From contig JABZIP010000002.1 in the NCBI GenBank assembly GCA_015258265.1, forward strand, positions 62,001-126,000: DNA of 64,000 nt, given 5' to 3'. The stretch is from Clostridiales bacterium. Lineage in GTDB: Bacteria > Bacillota > Clostridia > Peptostreptococcales > Anaerovoracaceae. This document shows, in pieces, positions 34,571 through 44,528 of this stretch (positions are counted from its first letter, which is position 1; each line of letters begins with the position of its first letter). The notes below the pieces were generated by a model that worked only from the letters and a program-made list of their open reading frames with translations, had not been told where the DNA came from and did no database searches. Made by a program: the position numbers and the translations under genes.

Positions 34571-36184
34571 ATGAGCGAAGAAAAAAATAACAATGAACAG
34601 CGCTTGACATTTGGAACAGGCGGTATGCGTGGAATAATGGGTGAAGGAGCGGACAAGATTAACGATACGACTGTAACCTATTTAACGAAAGCTGTTGCTC
34701 TTTGGCTACTCCAAAAAGGAGGAAAATCGATTGCTATAAGTTACGATAGTCGACTAAATTCACAGCGCTTCGCAAATTTAAGTGCAACAATACTTACAGA
34801 CTATGGAATAGATGTATACATATATGAAAATTTGATGCCTACACCTGCACTATCGTTTGCGGTAAAGCGTAACGGGTGCGACGGAGGGATAATGGTAACG
34901 GCGAGCCACAATCGCGCCGAATATAACGGATATAAAGTTTACAATGAATTTGGTGCGCAAATACGCGAGGACGATGCGGCGGTGATAGAAGCGTTTATGC
35001 AAAAATTGTCGGGCGACATGGAAAGTGTTTCGGACAAGGGATTTGAGCTTATAGGACTTGCGGAAAACACCGAAATCGGAGAAATCCATGTGCTTGGAGA
35101 TGAAGCAACAAAGGATTTCGTAGAAACCGTATTAAAAAATAAAACATTGGAAAACGGAGAAACGCTTGAAAACATCAAAATAGTGTATACACCGCTAAAC
35201 GGAGCGGGACTTGTGCCTGTTACATCTGTTTTGGAAGCATCAAAGATAGGCGAAATTTACTATGTAGAAGAACAAAAATTGCCTGACGGCAATTTCCCGA
35301 CTTGTGAATATCCGAATCCCGAAAAAGCGGAAGCGTTAACGCTTGGAATACAGAAAATGAAAGAATTAGTGCAAGCGGGAAATGATATAGATGCGCTTGT
35401 AGCGACAGATCCGGATAGCGACAGGCTTGCAACCGCCGTGCTTGATAAAAACGGCAAAGTAAGGATAATTACAGGAAATGAGCTTGGTGTATTGTTCACT
35501 GATTATCTGATTCAAGCAAAGGTGAAAAACGGGAAGGTAAAAGAACCTATTGTATATACGACAATCGTTTCAAGTAAACTCACAAGAGCAATATGCGAAA
35601 AAAACGGAGTTGAAATAAAGGAAACACTTACAGGCTTCAAATATATGGGCGGAGAAATGGCGAAACTGGAGCAGGCGGGAAAACTAAGCAGGTTCTTGTT
35701 TGCGTTCGAAGAAAGTATAGGATATCTTTGCGCAGCACATTCCAAAGACAAAGATGCGGTCGCAGCGGCACTGCTTTTTTGCGAGATGCTTGCGCATTAC
35801 AAGAAAAACGGAAAAACGATTATCACAAGACTCGACGAGCTTTATGCGGAATACGGATATTACGGTGAAAAAACCTTTGATTTCGTATTTGACGGAGCAG
35901 ACGGCAAGGCTAAAATTGATAATATAATGAAAAACTTGCGTGAATACGGCGCTGGAAGCGGGGTACTCAAAATAATTGATTACTTGTCAGGTAACACGGG
36001 CTTGCCAAAATCGGATGTCTTGGAATTTCAGTTTTCTCAGGCAACTTTGCTTGTAAGACCGTCGGGTACGGAACCGAAAATAAAGTTTTACATACTTGCA
36101 AAGGGAACAAGTGAAAGCGAAAGAATGCAAATAATAGCAGATTTTGAAGAAAAAGTCATGAAGCTGCTCAAAAAATATAGTTGA
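34571..36184 (+). CDS. Phosphoglucomutase/phosphomannomutase
   Basis: 537 residues, alpha-D-phosphohexomutase family. Catalytic phosphoserine loop 'TASHNRAEYNGYKVY' (~120), metal-binding loop 'DPDSDRLA' (~280), sugar-binding 'FEESIGYL' (~380) and phosphate-binding 'RPSGTEPKIKFYI' near the C-terminus. It interconverts hexose 1- and 6-phosphates for cell-envelope precursors. Length matches the long Bacillus PgcA type. No strong ribosome site precedes ATG 34571. Confidence 0.93.
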   Translation: MSEEKNNNEQRLTFGTGGMRGIMGEGADKINDTTVTYLTKAVALWLLQKGGKSIAISYDSRLNSQRFANLSATILTDYGIDVYIYENLMPTPALSFAVKRNGCDGGIMVTASHNRAEYNGYKVYNEFGAQIREDDAAVIEAFMQKLSGDMESVSDKGFELIGLAENTEIGEIHVLGDEATKDFVETVLKNKTLENGETLENIKIVYTPLNGAGLVPVTSVLEASKIGEIYYVEEQKLPDGNFPTCEYPNPEKAEALTLGIQKMKELVQAGNDIDALVATDPDSDRLATAVLDKNGKVRIITGNELGVLFTDYLIQAKVKNGKVKEPIVYTTIVSSKLTRAICEKNGVEIKETLTGFKYMGGEMAKLEQAGKLSRFLFAFEESIGYLCAAHSKDKDAVAAALLFCEMLAHYKKNGKTIITRLDELYAEYGYYGEKTFDFVFDGADGKAKIDNIMKNLREYGAGSGVLKIIDYLSGNTGLPKSDVLEFQFSQATLLVRPSGTEPKIKFYILAKGTSESERMQIIADFEEKVMKLLKKYS

Positions 36185-36231
36185 AATAGGTTGTTTGAAT
36201 ACAAATGATGCAATAGGTGGTTGGAGTATAC

Positions 36232-37302
36232 ATGAAGCTAGGCATAATTTTTGGAGGGAGATCCAGTGAACACGAAATTTCGTGTTTATCGGCAGCGTCA
36301 GTTATAAGGACGCTTGCAAAATCAAAATATGAATTGGTTTACATCGGTATAACAAGGAGTGGTGATTGGAAACGCTTTGAAGGAGATGTAAGTGAAATTG
36401 AAAACGGAAAGTGGGAGGAATCAGCCATTTCGTTTGACATGGGCAAAATCAATGATTACATAGATTTTGCATTTCCGATTTTGCATGGCAGATTTGGAGA
36501 AGACGGCACGATACAAGGATTTTTTGAAATACTCGATTTACCGTATGCAGGGTGCAATGTACTCGGTTCGGCACTTGCTATGGACAAAGCAGCTGCCAAG
36601 GAAATGTTTGCGCACGGCGGACTTTCAGTTTGCGAATATGTATTTGTAGATGCATCGGAATTTACAAATTGGATTGATTACGAAAAGGCAGTTTTTGAAA
36701 TAGACGAAAGAAAGCTCACAAACGATATAGAAAGAATTGAGAAAACGTTAAGCTATCCTGTATTTGTAAAACCTGTAAACATGGGCTCGAGCGTCGGTAT
36801 TACAAAGGCGAAAAATAGGGAAGCGTTGCAGGAAGCACTTAAATTTGCCGGAAAGTATGATCACCGAATTTTGGTAGAAAGAGCTGTGGATGCACGAGAG
36901 CTTGAAATCGGGATAATAGGGAATCACGAGCTTGAGTTGTCGGAAATTGGTGAAATACTGCCGTCAGCCGAATTTTACGACTATGAAGCCAAGTATTTGG
37001 ACGGCGGAAAATCAAGATTATGTATACCGGCAGAAATTGAAGAAGAAACAAAAAATACGATACGAAATATGGCAAAAAAAGCCTATAAAGTCTTGGACCT
37101 TGCAGGACTTGCAAGATTGGATTTCTTTTTGGAAAAGGGCAGCGGCAAAGTTTATATCAATGAAGTAAACACAATGCCGGGATTTACGAAATTCAGCATG
37201 TTTCCTTTGCTGTTTGCGGCGGCAGGAATAGAATATGCGCATTTATTGGAGAGGATAATTGAACTTGGATACGAGAAATATTACACTAAAAATAACAGCT
37301 AG
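36232..37302 (+). CDS. ddl: D-alanine--D-alanine ligase
   Basis: 356 residues, ATP-grasp ligase joining two D-Ala for peptidoglycan. 'GGRSSEHEIS' N-terminal motif, 'FPILHGRFGEDG', 'YPVFVKPVNMGSSVGI' ATP loop, and 'INEVNTMPGFT' metal site at the C-terminus. ATG 36232 chosen over GTG 36217 because a GGAG (36221-36225) sits a normal distance upstream and homologues start with 'MKLGIIFGG'. Its end overlaps the next gene by 44 bases. Confidence 0.95.
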   Translation: MKLGIIFGGRSSEHEISCLSAASVIRTLAKSKYELVYIGITRSGDWKRFEGDVSEIENGKWEESAISFDMGKINDYIDFAFPILHGRFGEDGTIQGFFEILDLPYAGCNVLGSALAMDKAAAKEMFAHGGLSVCEYVFVDASEFTNWIDYEKAVFEIDERKLTNDIERIEKTLSYPVFVKPVNMGSSVGITKAKNREALQEALKFAGKYDHRILVERAVDARELEIGIIGNHELELSEIGEILPSAEFYDYEAKYLDGGKSRLCIPAEIEEETKNTIRNMAKKAYKVLDLAGLARLDFFLEKGSGKVYINEVNTMPGFTKFSMFPLLFAAAGIEYAHLLERIIELGYEKYYTKNNS

Positions 37303-37699
37303 TCAGTATAGAAACGGTGAAAAAGCACCCGAAAAGATAGAGCTTATCACAGAGGGCACGATGCTGAAAAAAGGCGATTTAGTATATCTTAGCTACGATG
37401 AAACCGAATTTTCGGGTATAGAAGGCTGCAAGACTTGTTTGATTTTGGATGAAAACAGCGTTCATATGCAGCGTATAGGAAACGACGAGTTGATAGGAAC
37501 GCAAATCGCATTTCAAGAAGGACTGCGTTATGACGGACTGTATGAAACTCCGCATGGGGCTATCGAAATGGAAGTGCTTACGCATAAATTAAAAAACGAT
37601 TTTGACAGCGAGGGCAGAGGTGAAATCGACATAGACTACAGAATCAGCCTCAAGGGACTTTCCGAAGGACGAAGCCACTTGAATATACGAGTGATGTAG
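37259..37699 (+). CDS. DUF1934 (YwiB-like) beta-barrel protein
   Basis: 146 residues, begins at TTG 37259 behind GGAGAGG and overlaps ddl. Pattern of the calycin-like DUF1934 family: 'YLSYDETEFSGIEGCKT', 'GLYETPHGAIEMEVLTHKL', 'IDYRISLKG'. Function unknown; in Firmicutes it is often near cell-wall or arginyl-tRNA synthetase genes. Confidence 0.85.
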   Translation: MNLDTRNITLKITASQYRNGEKAPEKIELITEGTMLKKGDLVYLSYDETEFSGIEGCKTCLILDENSVHMQRIGNDELIGTQIAFQEGLRYDGLYETPHGAIEMEVLTHKLKNDFDSEGRGEIDIDYRISLKGLSEGRSHLNIRVM

Positions 37700-37710
37700 G
37701 AGGGATGATA

Positions 37711-39153
37711 ATGAATAAAAAATTTGCGAAAATAGTAGCTATCGTAACGCTGATTGCGATGCTCATAACAACAGTATCGTTTGTTGCGGTAGTGCCGTTT
37801 GCATTCGGCGCGGAAAGTGCACATTCGCAGGCGGAAACGGAAGCATATAGAAAGTTTTTACTTGAGCATTACAAAGACAGCATTTCTGCGGATATGCTCG
37901 CAGGCAAGACGATAGATGAGATGACAGCTATGCTGCATGAAAAAGATCCGTATACTGAGATTTTCAAAGGGAAAGAAGAAAGCGAGAGATTTTCGGAATT
38001 TGTAGAAGGTGAATATCTAGGGATTGGGATTACGGCGAGTAAAGTAGACGGAGGTATAAAAGTAGTAGAGGTCAATCCTGCAGGTACTGCCAAAACAGCA
38101 GGAATACAGGAAAATGACTTAATTGTTTCTATCGACGGGGTAGATGTGCGCAATATGTATCTTGTGAATGCGCTCGATATAATAAAAAAAGGCACACGAG
38201 GCACTAAGGTAACACTGGAGGTTTTGAGAGGTGATAAAAAATACATATTTACACCTACACGCGAAAATACAAAAGCGCAGTCGGTAAGAGGGAAATTGAT
38301 AGACGGACATCCGGATATGGGTTATATCAAGATTTCTGGATTTGATTCGGATACGGCATCGGAATTTGCAGATGTGCGTACCGATTTACTTAAGCGAGGT
38401 GCAAAATCTTTTGTGCTGGATTTGCGCGATAATCCGGGAGGAATACTGGAACAGAGCATAGCGGTAGCGGAACAGATAATGCCGAAGTCATCAACTATTA
38501 CATATCTGACAAGCAGAGGAAAGGTAATACAGGAACATTCCGTACGTGAAGGGGTTAAGAAACTCTATCCTACGGTAGCGTTAATCAATAAGAAAAGCGC
38601 AAGTGCATCTGAAATATTGGCAGGAGCTTTGAAAGATAACCATATAGCTACGATGATTGGAGAAACGACTTACGGTAAAGGAGTGGCACAGCAGGTAGTC
38701 GCTTTTAAAAATGGCGACTCGGCAAAGGTTTCCGTATTTTATTTTACAACACCTAAAGGACATGTAATCAATAAGGTGGGAGTAGCACCTGACATATTGG
38801 TGTTTAATCCTACTGCGCCGACTTTACTTGAAAGACAGCAAATAGCAACATTTGCAAGTATGGACGGTGCGAAAAAATATGTGCAGGGCGAATACGGAAG
38901 TGTTGTGTTTGGAGCACAGCAAAGGCTTACTATGCTTGGATATTACAAGGGGACGGTAAACGGATATTTTAACAAAGAAACTGCGGTTGCACTTATGGCG
39001 TTCCAAAGAGCGCGTGCGATATATCCATACCCGTGCTTGGATAACACTACAAGAGCACAGCTAAATACTGCAATTACAGAAAAAATAAATGCTCAGCAGT
39101 TACAAAAGGACTATCAACTAGAAAGAGGAATAAAGGAGCTTACTGCAAAATGA
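37711..39153 (+). CDS. S41 family C-terminal processing peptidase with PDZ and peptidoglycan-binding domains
   Basis: 480 residues from ATG 37711 (AGGAGGG at 37698-37704; ATG 37705 is too close). An N-terminal membrane anchor or signal (~8-30), a PDZ domain (~95-175, 'GIGITASKVDGGIKVVEVNP'), the S41 protease core with catalytic Ser in 'KKSASASEILAGAL' (~300) and Lys in 'TTYGKGVAQQV' (~325), then a C-terminal PG_binding_1 domain (~395-450). It degrades or processes extracytoplasmic proteins near the cell wall. The next gene starts four bases before its stop. Confidence 0.93.
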   Translation: MNKKFAKIVAIVTLIAMLITTVSFVAVVPFAFGAESAHSQAETEAYRKFLLEHYKDSISADMLAGKTIDEMTAMLHEKDPYTEIFKGKEESERFSEFVEGEYLGIGITASKVDGGIKVVEVNPAGTAKTAGIQENDLIVSIDGVDVRNMYLVNALDIIKKGTRGTKVTLEVLRGDKKYIFTPTRENTKAQSVRGKLIDGHPDMGYIKISGFDSDTASEFADVRTDLLKRGAKSFVLDLRDNPGGILEQSIAVAEQIMPKSSTITYLTSRGKVIQEHSVREGVKKLYPTVALINKKSASASEILAGALKDNHIATMIGETTYGKGVAQQVVAFKNGDSAKVSVFYFTTPKGHVINKVGVAPDILVFNPTAPTLLERQQIATFASMDGAKKYVQGEYGSVVFGAQQRLTMLGYYKGTVNGYFNKETAVALMAFQRARAIYPYPCLDNTTRAQLNTAITEKINAQQLQKDYQLERGIKELTAK

Positions 39154-40658
39154 TAGGGTTTGATGCCGACAAGTATATAAACGAACAATCTCAGCATATT
39201 TTGGACAGAATAAATGCGAAAAAATGCGAAAGACTTTATTTGGAATTTGGCGGGAAATTGGTCCATGACAAGCACGCAATGCGTGTGCTGCCGGGATTTG
39301 ACGAAAACGCTAAAATCAAATTGCTGCAAAAAATGAAGGACCATGTCGAAATAGTGATATGCATTTATTCAGGGGATATTACGACCAACAAGACAAGACA
39401 AGATTTCGGCATCACATACGATTTGGAAGTTTTGCGCCTTATCGATACATTTAGACGATATGAGCTTCAAATCAATAGCGTTGTGGTAACAAGATACGCA
39501 GAGCAGGAAGCGGTGGATATGTTTATCAAGAAATTGAACCGCAGAGGCATCAAAACTTATACGCATAAGTATACAAAAGGCTATCCGACAGAGGTGGAAG
39601 TGATAGTAAGCGAAGAGGGATACGGTGCAAACCCTAGAATTGAGGTAACAAAGCCATTAGTAGTTGTTACAGGGCCGGGAGGAGGCAGCGGTAAACTTGC
39701 AACATGTCTGTCGCAACTTTATCACGACAGCAGACAAGGGGTTAAGGCAAGATACGCTAAGTTTGAAACTTTCCCGATTTGGAACCTGCCGCTTAAGCAT
39801 CCGGTAAATGTCGCATATGAAGCGGCAACGGCTGATTTGAAAGATGTAAATATGATAGATTCTTTCCATTTAGAAGCATATGGAAAAACTGCCGTGAATT
39901 ACAACAGAGATTTAGAGGTTTTCCCTGTTGTAAAGCGAATCATTGAAAAGATTACAGGAGAAGAAGCGGAATATAAATCACCTACGGATATGGGTGTGAA
40001 TATGGCAGGTTACAGCATAATTGATGATGAAGTCTGTCGAGAAGCCGCAAAACAGGAAGTCATCCGTAGATATTTTATAGCATCGGTCAATTACAAAAAA
40101 GGGAAAATTGACGAGCCGATATTGGAGCGTTCAAAGCTGCTGATGGATGAACTTGGATTAAAGCCGAGTGATAGAAAGGTAGTAGAACCTGCGCGTGAGT
40201 ATGCGGAAAAGAAAAGGAATTGTGATAAGCGTTTTGAAAATGTAGTTGTAATGGCGATTGAAATGAAAGACGGCACATTCATAACAGGCAGAAGCTCAAG
40301 GCGAATGGTAGCGGCGGCTGCGGCTATACTCAATGCGATAAAATATTTGGCAGGAATACACGATAATATACCTCTAATATCGCACACATCGCTTGAAGCG
40401 ATACAAAATTTGCGAAAGAATATTTTAAATCAGGACAGAGCGAGTTTAAATTGTGAGGAAATTTTGGCAGCCTTAATTATTTCGGCGGTTACAAACCCGT
40501 CGGCTGAAATTGCAGCGGGACATTTACATGAATTGACAGGCTGCAGAGCGCACTGCACAGCGATTCTGAGCGACAAGGACGAGCTTTTGTTAAATTCGTT
40601 AGGTCTTGATGTTACATGCGATCCCGAGTATGTAACTACAAATTTGTACTTTGGGTAA
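39150..40658 (+). CDS. DUF1846 domain protein
   Basis: 502 residues. Matches the conserved DUF1846 family: 'MIGFDADKYINEQSQHI' start, P-loop-like 'VVTGPGGGSGKLATCLSQLYHD' (~175-197), 'SPTDMGVNMAGYSI'. The family is widespread in anaerobic and lactic bacteria; the glycine-rich loop suggests nucleotide binding but the reaction is not established. ATG overlaps the protease stop by four bases, so the two are cotranslated. Confidence 0.9.
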   Translation: MIGFDADKYINEQSQHILDRINAKKCERLYLEFGGKLVHDKHAMRVLPGFDENAKIKLLQKMKDHVEIVICIYSGDITTNKTRQDFGITYDLEVLRLIDTFRRYELQINSVVVTRYAEQEAVDMFIKKLNRRGIKTYTHKYTKGYPTEVEVIVSEEGYGANPRIEVTKPLVVVTGPGGGSGKLATCLSQLYHDSRQGVKARYAKFETFPIWNLPLKHPVNVAYEAATADLKDVNMIDSFHLEAYGKTAVNYNRDLEVFPVVKRIIEKITGEEAEYKSPTDMGVNMAGYSIIDDEVCREAAKQEVIRRYFIASVNYKKGKIDEPILERSKLLMDELGLKPSDRKVVEPAREYAEKKRNCDKRFENVVVMAIEMKDGTFITGRSSRRMVAAAAAILNAIKYLAGIHDNIPLISHTSLEAIQNLRKNILNQDRASLNCEEILAALIISAVTNPSAEIAAGHLHELTGCRAHCTAILSDKDELLLNSLGLDVTCDPEYVTTNLYFG

Positions 40659-40673
40659 TGGTAGGAGTAATCT

Positions 40674-41339
40674 ATGAATACAAGTATATTTCAGGTAGCG
40701 GGGCCGATTATGATTGGGCCTTCAAGCTCGCATACTGCAGGAGCTGCAAAAATAGGTAAGGTGGCAAGGCAGATTGTAAATGCCGATTTTGATAGTGTAA
40801 AGTTTGGGCTGTTCGGCTCATTTGACAAAACAGGGAAGGGACACGGAACGGATAGAGCATTGCTTGCCGGAGTACTGGGACTTAGTGAGTACGATGAAAG
40901 AATACCTATGTCTTTTGAAATTGCGCATGCTCAAGGACTTGAGTTTGAATTTCACAGCGTGGAACTTGAAGATGCGCATGAAAATACCGCAATTATAACT
41001 TTCTTTAAGGACGGAAAGCAAAGACTTGAAATACAGGCGGCATCTACGGGAGGCGGGAATATACGTATAGATAAAATTGACGGTTACGAGATAGGAGTAA
41101 ACGGAACGCTTCCAACTATATTTGTCAGACAAAATGACCAGAAGGGTGTAATAAGCCACGTTACGACCATACTTGCAGATAACGACATAAACGTCGCAAC
41201 GATGAAAGTAAGCAGAAGCAATAAAAGCGAAGAAGCTATATGTGTAATCGAAATAGACGACACTATAAATGCGGATATAGTTGAAAAATTGAAAGATTAT
41301 GAGCATATTCGTTCAGTTAGATTGATAGAGTTCAGCTAG
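40674..41339 (+). CDS. sdaAB: L-serine dehydratase beta subunit
   Basis: 221 residues: SDH_beta domain ('GPIMIGPSSSHTAGAAKIG' near the start, where SxSSHT contributes to the active site) and a C-terminal ACT domain (~145-221, 'HVTTILADNDINVATMKVSR'). Partner of SdaAA encoded eight bases downstream; together they deaminate L-serine to pyruvate and ammonia through a [4Fe-4S] cluster, an oxygen-sensitive catabolic step. Confidence 0.95.
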   Translation: MNTSIFQVAGPIMIGPSSSHTAGAAKIGKVARQIVNADFDSVKFGLFGSFDKTGKGHGTDRALLAGVLGLSEYDERIPMSFEIAHAQGLEFEFHSVELEDAHENTAIITFFKDGKQRLEIQAASTGGGNIRIDKIDGYEIGVNGTLPTIFVRQNDQKGVISHVTTILADNDINVATMKVSRSNKSEEAICVIEIDDTINADIVEKLKDYEHIRSVRLIEFS

Positions 41340-41347
41340 GAGGTAAT

Positions 41348-42247
41348 ATGTATAAGAATATAAAGCAAATGCTTGAACTGGCTGAAAAAGAACAGGTTAA
41401 GCTGTCTGAGATAATAATAAGAAACGAAGAAAAGCATAGCGGAATATCCAGAAAAGACCTTTTGGATGAAATGAAAAAACGCTATTCGGTAATGTTGGCA
41501 TCTTCTACAAAGGCACTTTCAGAACCTACGAAGGAGCGTGGCAACTTGATTAGCGGAATTGCCAAAAAACAAAATGATTACAATGTAAAAACTGAAAAGA
41601 CCATATGCGGTCCTTTCATAAATTCGGTAATGGCTAGAGCATTATCATCGAGTGAAGTGAATGCTTCAATGGGACTTATATGTGCAATGCCGACAGCAGG
41701 CTCGTGCGGAATTGTGCCTGCAGTTGTAATTTCGGTGGCGGAAAAGTTAAATGCAAGTGAGGAGGAACTTTTGCTTGCAATGGTAACGGCATCGGGACTT
41801 GGCGCGGTTGTTACGGAAAAGGCAACAGTTGCAGGAGCTGAGGGAGGCTGTCAGGCTGAGTGCGGAGTAGCTGCGGCAATGGCGGCGGCAGCGTGCGTAG
41901 AACTTTCGGGAGGTACGCCCAGACAGGCCGTAAATGCTTTTACGATATCGCTTATGAATATATTGGGGTTGGTTTGCGATCCTGTCGGTGGACTGGTTCA
42001 GGTGCCGTGCGCACATAGAAACGCTTCACAATCGGTAAACGCTATGCTAAGCGCAGATATGGCAATGGCAGGAATCGACAGCTACATAGATGCCGATGAA
42101 GCGGTGGAGGTAATGTACAAGATAGGTAGAAGTATGCCGGTAGAACTTAGAGAAACGGCACTTGGCGGACTTGCCGCTACGCAAAGCGGCCATGAAGCCG
42201 TGAGGAAGATGTGGGAAAAAACTGCAAGGGAGAACGAAAAGGAATAA
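41348..42247 (+). CDS. sdaAA: L-serine dehydratase alpha subunit, iron-sulfur type
   Basis: 299 residues with the cluster cysteines in 'PTAGSCGIVPAV' (~120), 'GLVCDPVGGLVQVPCAHRN' (~215-232) and the Gly/Ala-rich 'ECGVAAAMAAAACVELSGG'. AGGAGG precedes the ATG. Its stop overlaps the next start (TAATG). Confidence 0.95.
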   Translation: MYKNIKQMLELAEKEQVKLSEIIIRNEEKHSGISRKDLLDEMKKRYSVMLASSTKALSEPTKERGNLISGIAKKQNDYNVKTEKTICGPFINSVMARALSSSEVNASMGLICAMPTAGSCGIVPAVVISVAEKLNASEEELLLAMVTASGLGAVVTEKATVAGAEGGCQAECGVAAAMAAAACVELSGGTPRQAVNAFTISLMNILGLVCDPVGGLVQVPCAHRNASQSVNAMLSADMAMAGIDSYIDADEAVEVMYKIGRSMPVELRETALGGLAATQSGHEAVRKMWEKTARENEKE

Positions 42248-43134
42248 TGAACAGCAGTTTTTTGCAAAAAAATGTAAATATAGTAGTGGTTTTCGCTGTC
42301 ATAGCAGCTTCATTTTCGCCGATTTTTACAAAACTGACAGGCGCGCCGCCCATAGCTATAGGCTTTTATCGCTTGAGTATAGCTATGCCGATATTTGCGG
42401 TCATAAGTTTCAGCAAATATCGGTCTGCCCTAAAAGCTGTAACGGCAGCACAGCTTTTAGGGGCGGCGCTGGCGGGAGTGTTGCTTGCAGGGCATTTTTT
42501 TTCGTGGTTCACATCGCTGCGCCATACAAGTGTGGCAAGCGCAAGCGTGCTTTCGATGACGCACCCTATAATGGTGCTGTTTATCAGCGTATTTTTGCTC
42601 AAAAAGCGCACTAATGCAAAGGCTATTGCGGGGGTGTTGCTTGCTTTTGTCGGAAGCATAATCATTTCGGGAAATGATTATGCGCTGTCGCAAGAGGCAC
42701 TGATTGGTGATTTAATGGCGGTGCTTTCCGCTTTGTTCTTGGGACTTTATTATCTTGCAGGTAACAAATACAGAAAAGATATAAATGCTTCTATTTATGT
42801 TTTTCTTGTATTTTTCTTTTGCTGGTTGTCGTTTTTAGTTTGCATGCTGGCAACCAAAACCCCGTTCTTAGGTTATACGAAAAGCGATTATTTCTGGATT
42901 TTCGTTATGGCAATAGTTTGTCAAATCGGTGCGCATGCGGTGTTCAATTGGTGTCTTGCATACACATCGGCACTTTACATTTCGACTTTGGAAAACTTGG
43001 AAACATTTATTTCTACTGCATTTGCAGCTTTAATATTCGCTGAAATCCCTACAGCTGTTCAGATACTTGGGGCGAGCATTATAGTTGTCGGTGTAATATA
43101 TTATAGTAAAAATGAGGAAAAACGCGATGTATAG
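42247..43134 (+). CDS. EamA/DMT-family membrane transporter
   Basis: 295 residues, ten predicted membrane helices in two EamA repeats ('PPIAIGFYRLSIAMPIF' in repeat 1, 'FNWCLAYTSALYISTLENLE' in repeat 2). ATG 42247 overlaps the sdaAA stop; the longer frame from 42211 lies inside sdaAA and is rejected. Coupling to serine dehydratase hints at an amino-acid or organic-acid exporter, but that is inference. Confidence 0.88.
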   Translation: MNSSFLQKNVNIVVVFAVIAASFSPIFTKLTGAPPIAIGFYRLSIAMPIFAVISFSKYRSALKAVTAAQLLGAALAGVLLAGHFFSWFTSLRHTSVASASVLSMTHPIMVLFISVFLLKKRTNAKAIAGVLLAFVGSIIISGNDYALSQEALIGDLMAVLSALFLGLYYLAGNKYRKDINASIYVFLVFFFCWLSFLVCMLATKTPFLGYTKSDYFWIFVMAIVCQIGAHAVFNWCLAYTSALYISTLENLETFISTAFAALIFAEIPTAVQILGASIIVVGVIYYSKNEEKRDV

Positions 43135-43891
43135 GATAAAACTGGATGTATTTGAAGGTCCGTTTGATTTACTCGTATATTTAATTGAAACATCGGAAAT
43201 GGATATATGCGATATACAGATTGCTGAAATTACAGTTCAATATATAGAATATATAAAACAAATGCAGGCGCTCAATATCGAAATTGCGCAGGAATTTATG
43301 GTAATGGCTGCTACATTGCTACAAATTAAATCAAGGATGTTATTGCCGCAGGCAGAAGATGATTTGCAGCTCGAGGAATACGAAGATCCGAAAAAAGAAC
43401 TGACGGAGAAACTTATAGAATATAAGCGATTTAAGGAAGCGGCGGCTATGCTCGGGACTCGAGAAGGTATGATGACGAGCGTCTTTACAAAACCGGGAGA
43501 AGATTTACAAAAGTACGCGGGCGAAGAAGATGAGTATTTGAAATTGGGAATAAATGAATTTTTGAGTACATTTAAGCAGTTTTTGGATAAAAGTAGGCGT
43601 GTTGAGGAAGTTAAAAAGCGGTATACCAGACTGGAAAGAGCAAGGCTTACCGTTGAAATGAAGATTGAAGAAATTTTCAGCTTCTTCAAAGAAAAGCTAT
43701 ATAGACCTATATTTTTTAGTGAACTTATCAGTAGTAAAGGGGATACAGCTGAAGAGGTTTTGACATTCAGCTCTGTATTGCAGATGATGAAAGCGGGCGG
43801 CGTGGATGCAAAGCAGGATTATAATTTTGCTGATATTGAATTGTTTATAGCGAAAAGAGATGAGGAGGAAAATGAAAATGACAACATCTAA
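43127..43891 (+). CDS. scpA: Segregation and condensation protein A
   Basis: 254 residues from ATG 43127, chosen because homologues start at 'YRIKLDVFEGPFDLLVYLIE' and GAGG lies at 43115-43118. Kleisin subunit that bridges SMC heads in the condensin complex; it contains the N-terminal helix-turn-helix and the conserved 'FEGPFDLL' segment, and a C-terminal winged-helix ('LTFSSVLQMMKAGG'). Overlaps the transporter gene by eight bases and scpB by 14. Confidence 0.94.
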   Translation: MYRIKLDVFEGPFDLLVYLIETSEMDICDIQIAEITVQYIEYIKQMQALNIEIAQEFMVMAATLLQIKSRMLLPQAEDDLQLEEYEDPKKELTEKLIEYKRFKEAAAMLGTREGMMTSVFTKPGEDLQKYAGEEDEYLKLGINEFLSTFKQFLDKSRRVEEVKKRYTRLERARLTVEMKIEEIFSFFKEKLYRPIFFSELISSKGDTAEEVLTFSSVLQMMKAGGVDAKQDYNFADIELFIAKRDEEENENDNI

Positions 43892-44471
43892 GGCTATCAA
43901 AGCGGCTCTTGAGGCTATAATGTTCGTTTACGGAGAGCCGATTTCGATTTCTCTTGCAGCGGAGGTTTTGAGCATCGATAAAAAGGAAGTGCAAAAATAT
44001 TTTCGTGAACTTGTATCGGACTACGAGGCGGATGACAGGGGCTTGCAGCTTATAGAAGCGAATAATACATATCAGCTTGCAACCAAGCATGAATATGCAG
44101 TGTATATAGGGAGATTGTGCGGACGCCCGAAAGAAAAGAAACTTTCACAAGCAGCACTTGAAGTACTTGCGATTATAGCATACAAACAGCCTATTACCAA
44201 AAGCGAGATAGATTCGATAAGAGGAGTAAAAAGCGACAGAATAATAGAAGGACTGATAAAAAAAGAACTGGTAGAAGAAAAAGGGCGTGCGGAAGTTATC
44301 GGAAAGCCGATACTGTACGGTACAACAAATGCATTTTTACGCTATATGGGAATTACCAAGATAAACGAATTGCCGAATATCGACAATATAGAAGATACAT
44401 TAGATGTGGAGAACAAAGATGACGGCGATGCCGATGAAGTAGAGCAAATATCAATAGAAAATATGATTTAA
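43878..44471 (+). CDS. scpB: Segregation and condensation protein B
   Basis: 197 residues from ATG 43878 (nine bases after AGGAGG 43863-43868; ATG 43872 is too near). Two winged-helix domains; the family motif 'LSQAALEVLAIIAYKQPITKSEID' and 'GLPKEKK'-like linker are visible. Works with ScpA and SMC in chromosome segregation. The C-terminal ~35 residues are Asp/Glu-rich. Confidence 0.94.
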   Translation: MTTSKAIKAALEAIMFVYGEPISISLAAEVLSIDKKEVQKYFRELVSDYEADDRGLQLIEANNTYQLATKHEYAVYIGRLCGRPKEKKLSQAALEVLAIIAYKQPITKSEIDSIRGVKSDRIIEGLIKKELVEEKGRAEVIGKPILYGTTNAFLRYMGITKINELPNIDNIEDTLDVENKDDGDADEVEQISIENMI

Positions 44472-44495
44472 ACATTGAAAATATGATTAAAAAAG

Positions 44496-44524
44496 AAAAC
44501 CTCGCTATTGGCAGCGAGGTTTTA
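44496..44524. terminator. Bidirectional terminator scpB / cheC
   Basis: AAAACCTCGCT-ATTGGC-AGCGAGGTTTT, shared by the two convergent units. Confidence 0.92.
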
Positions 44525-44528
44525 ATAT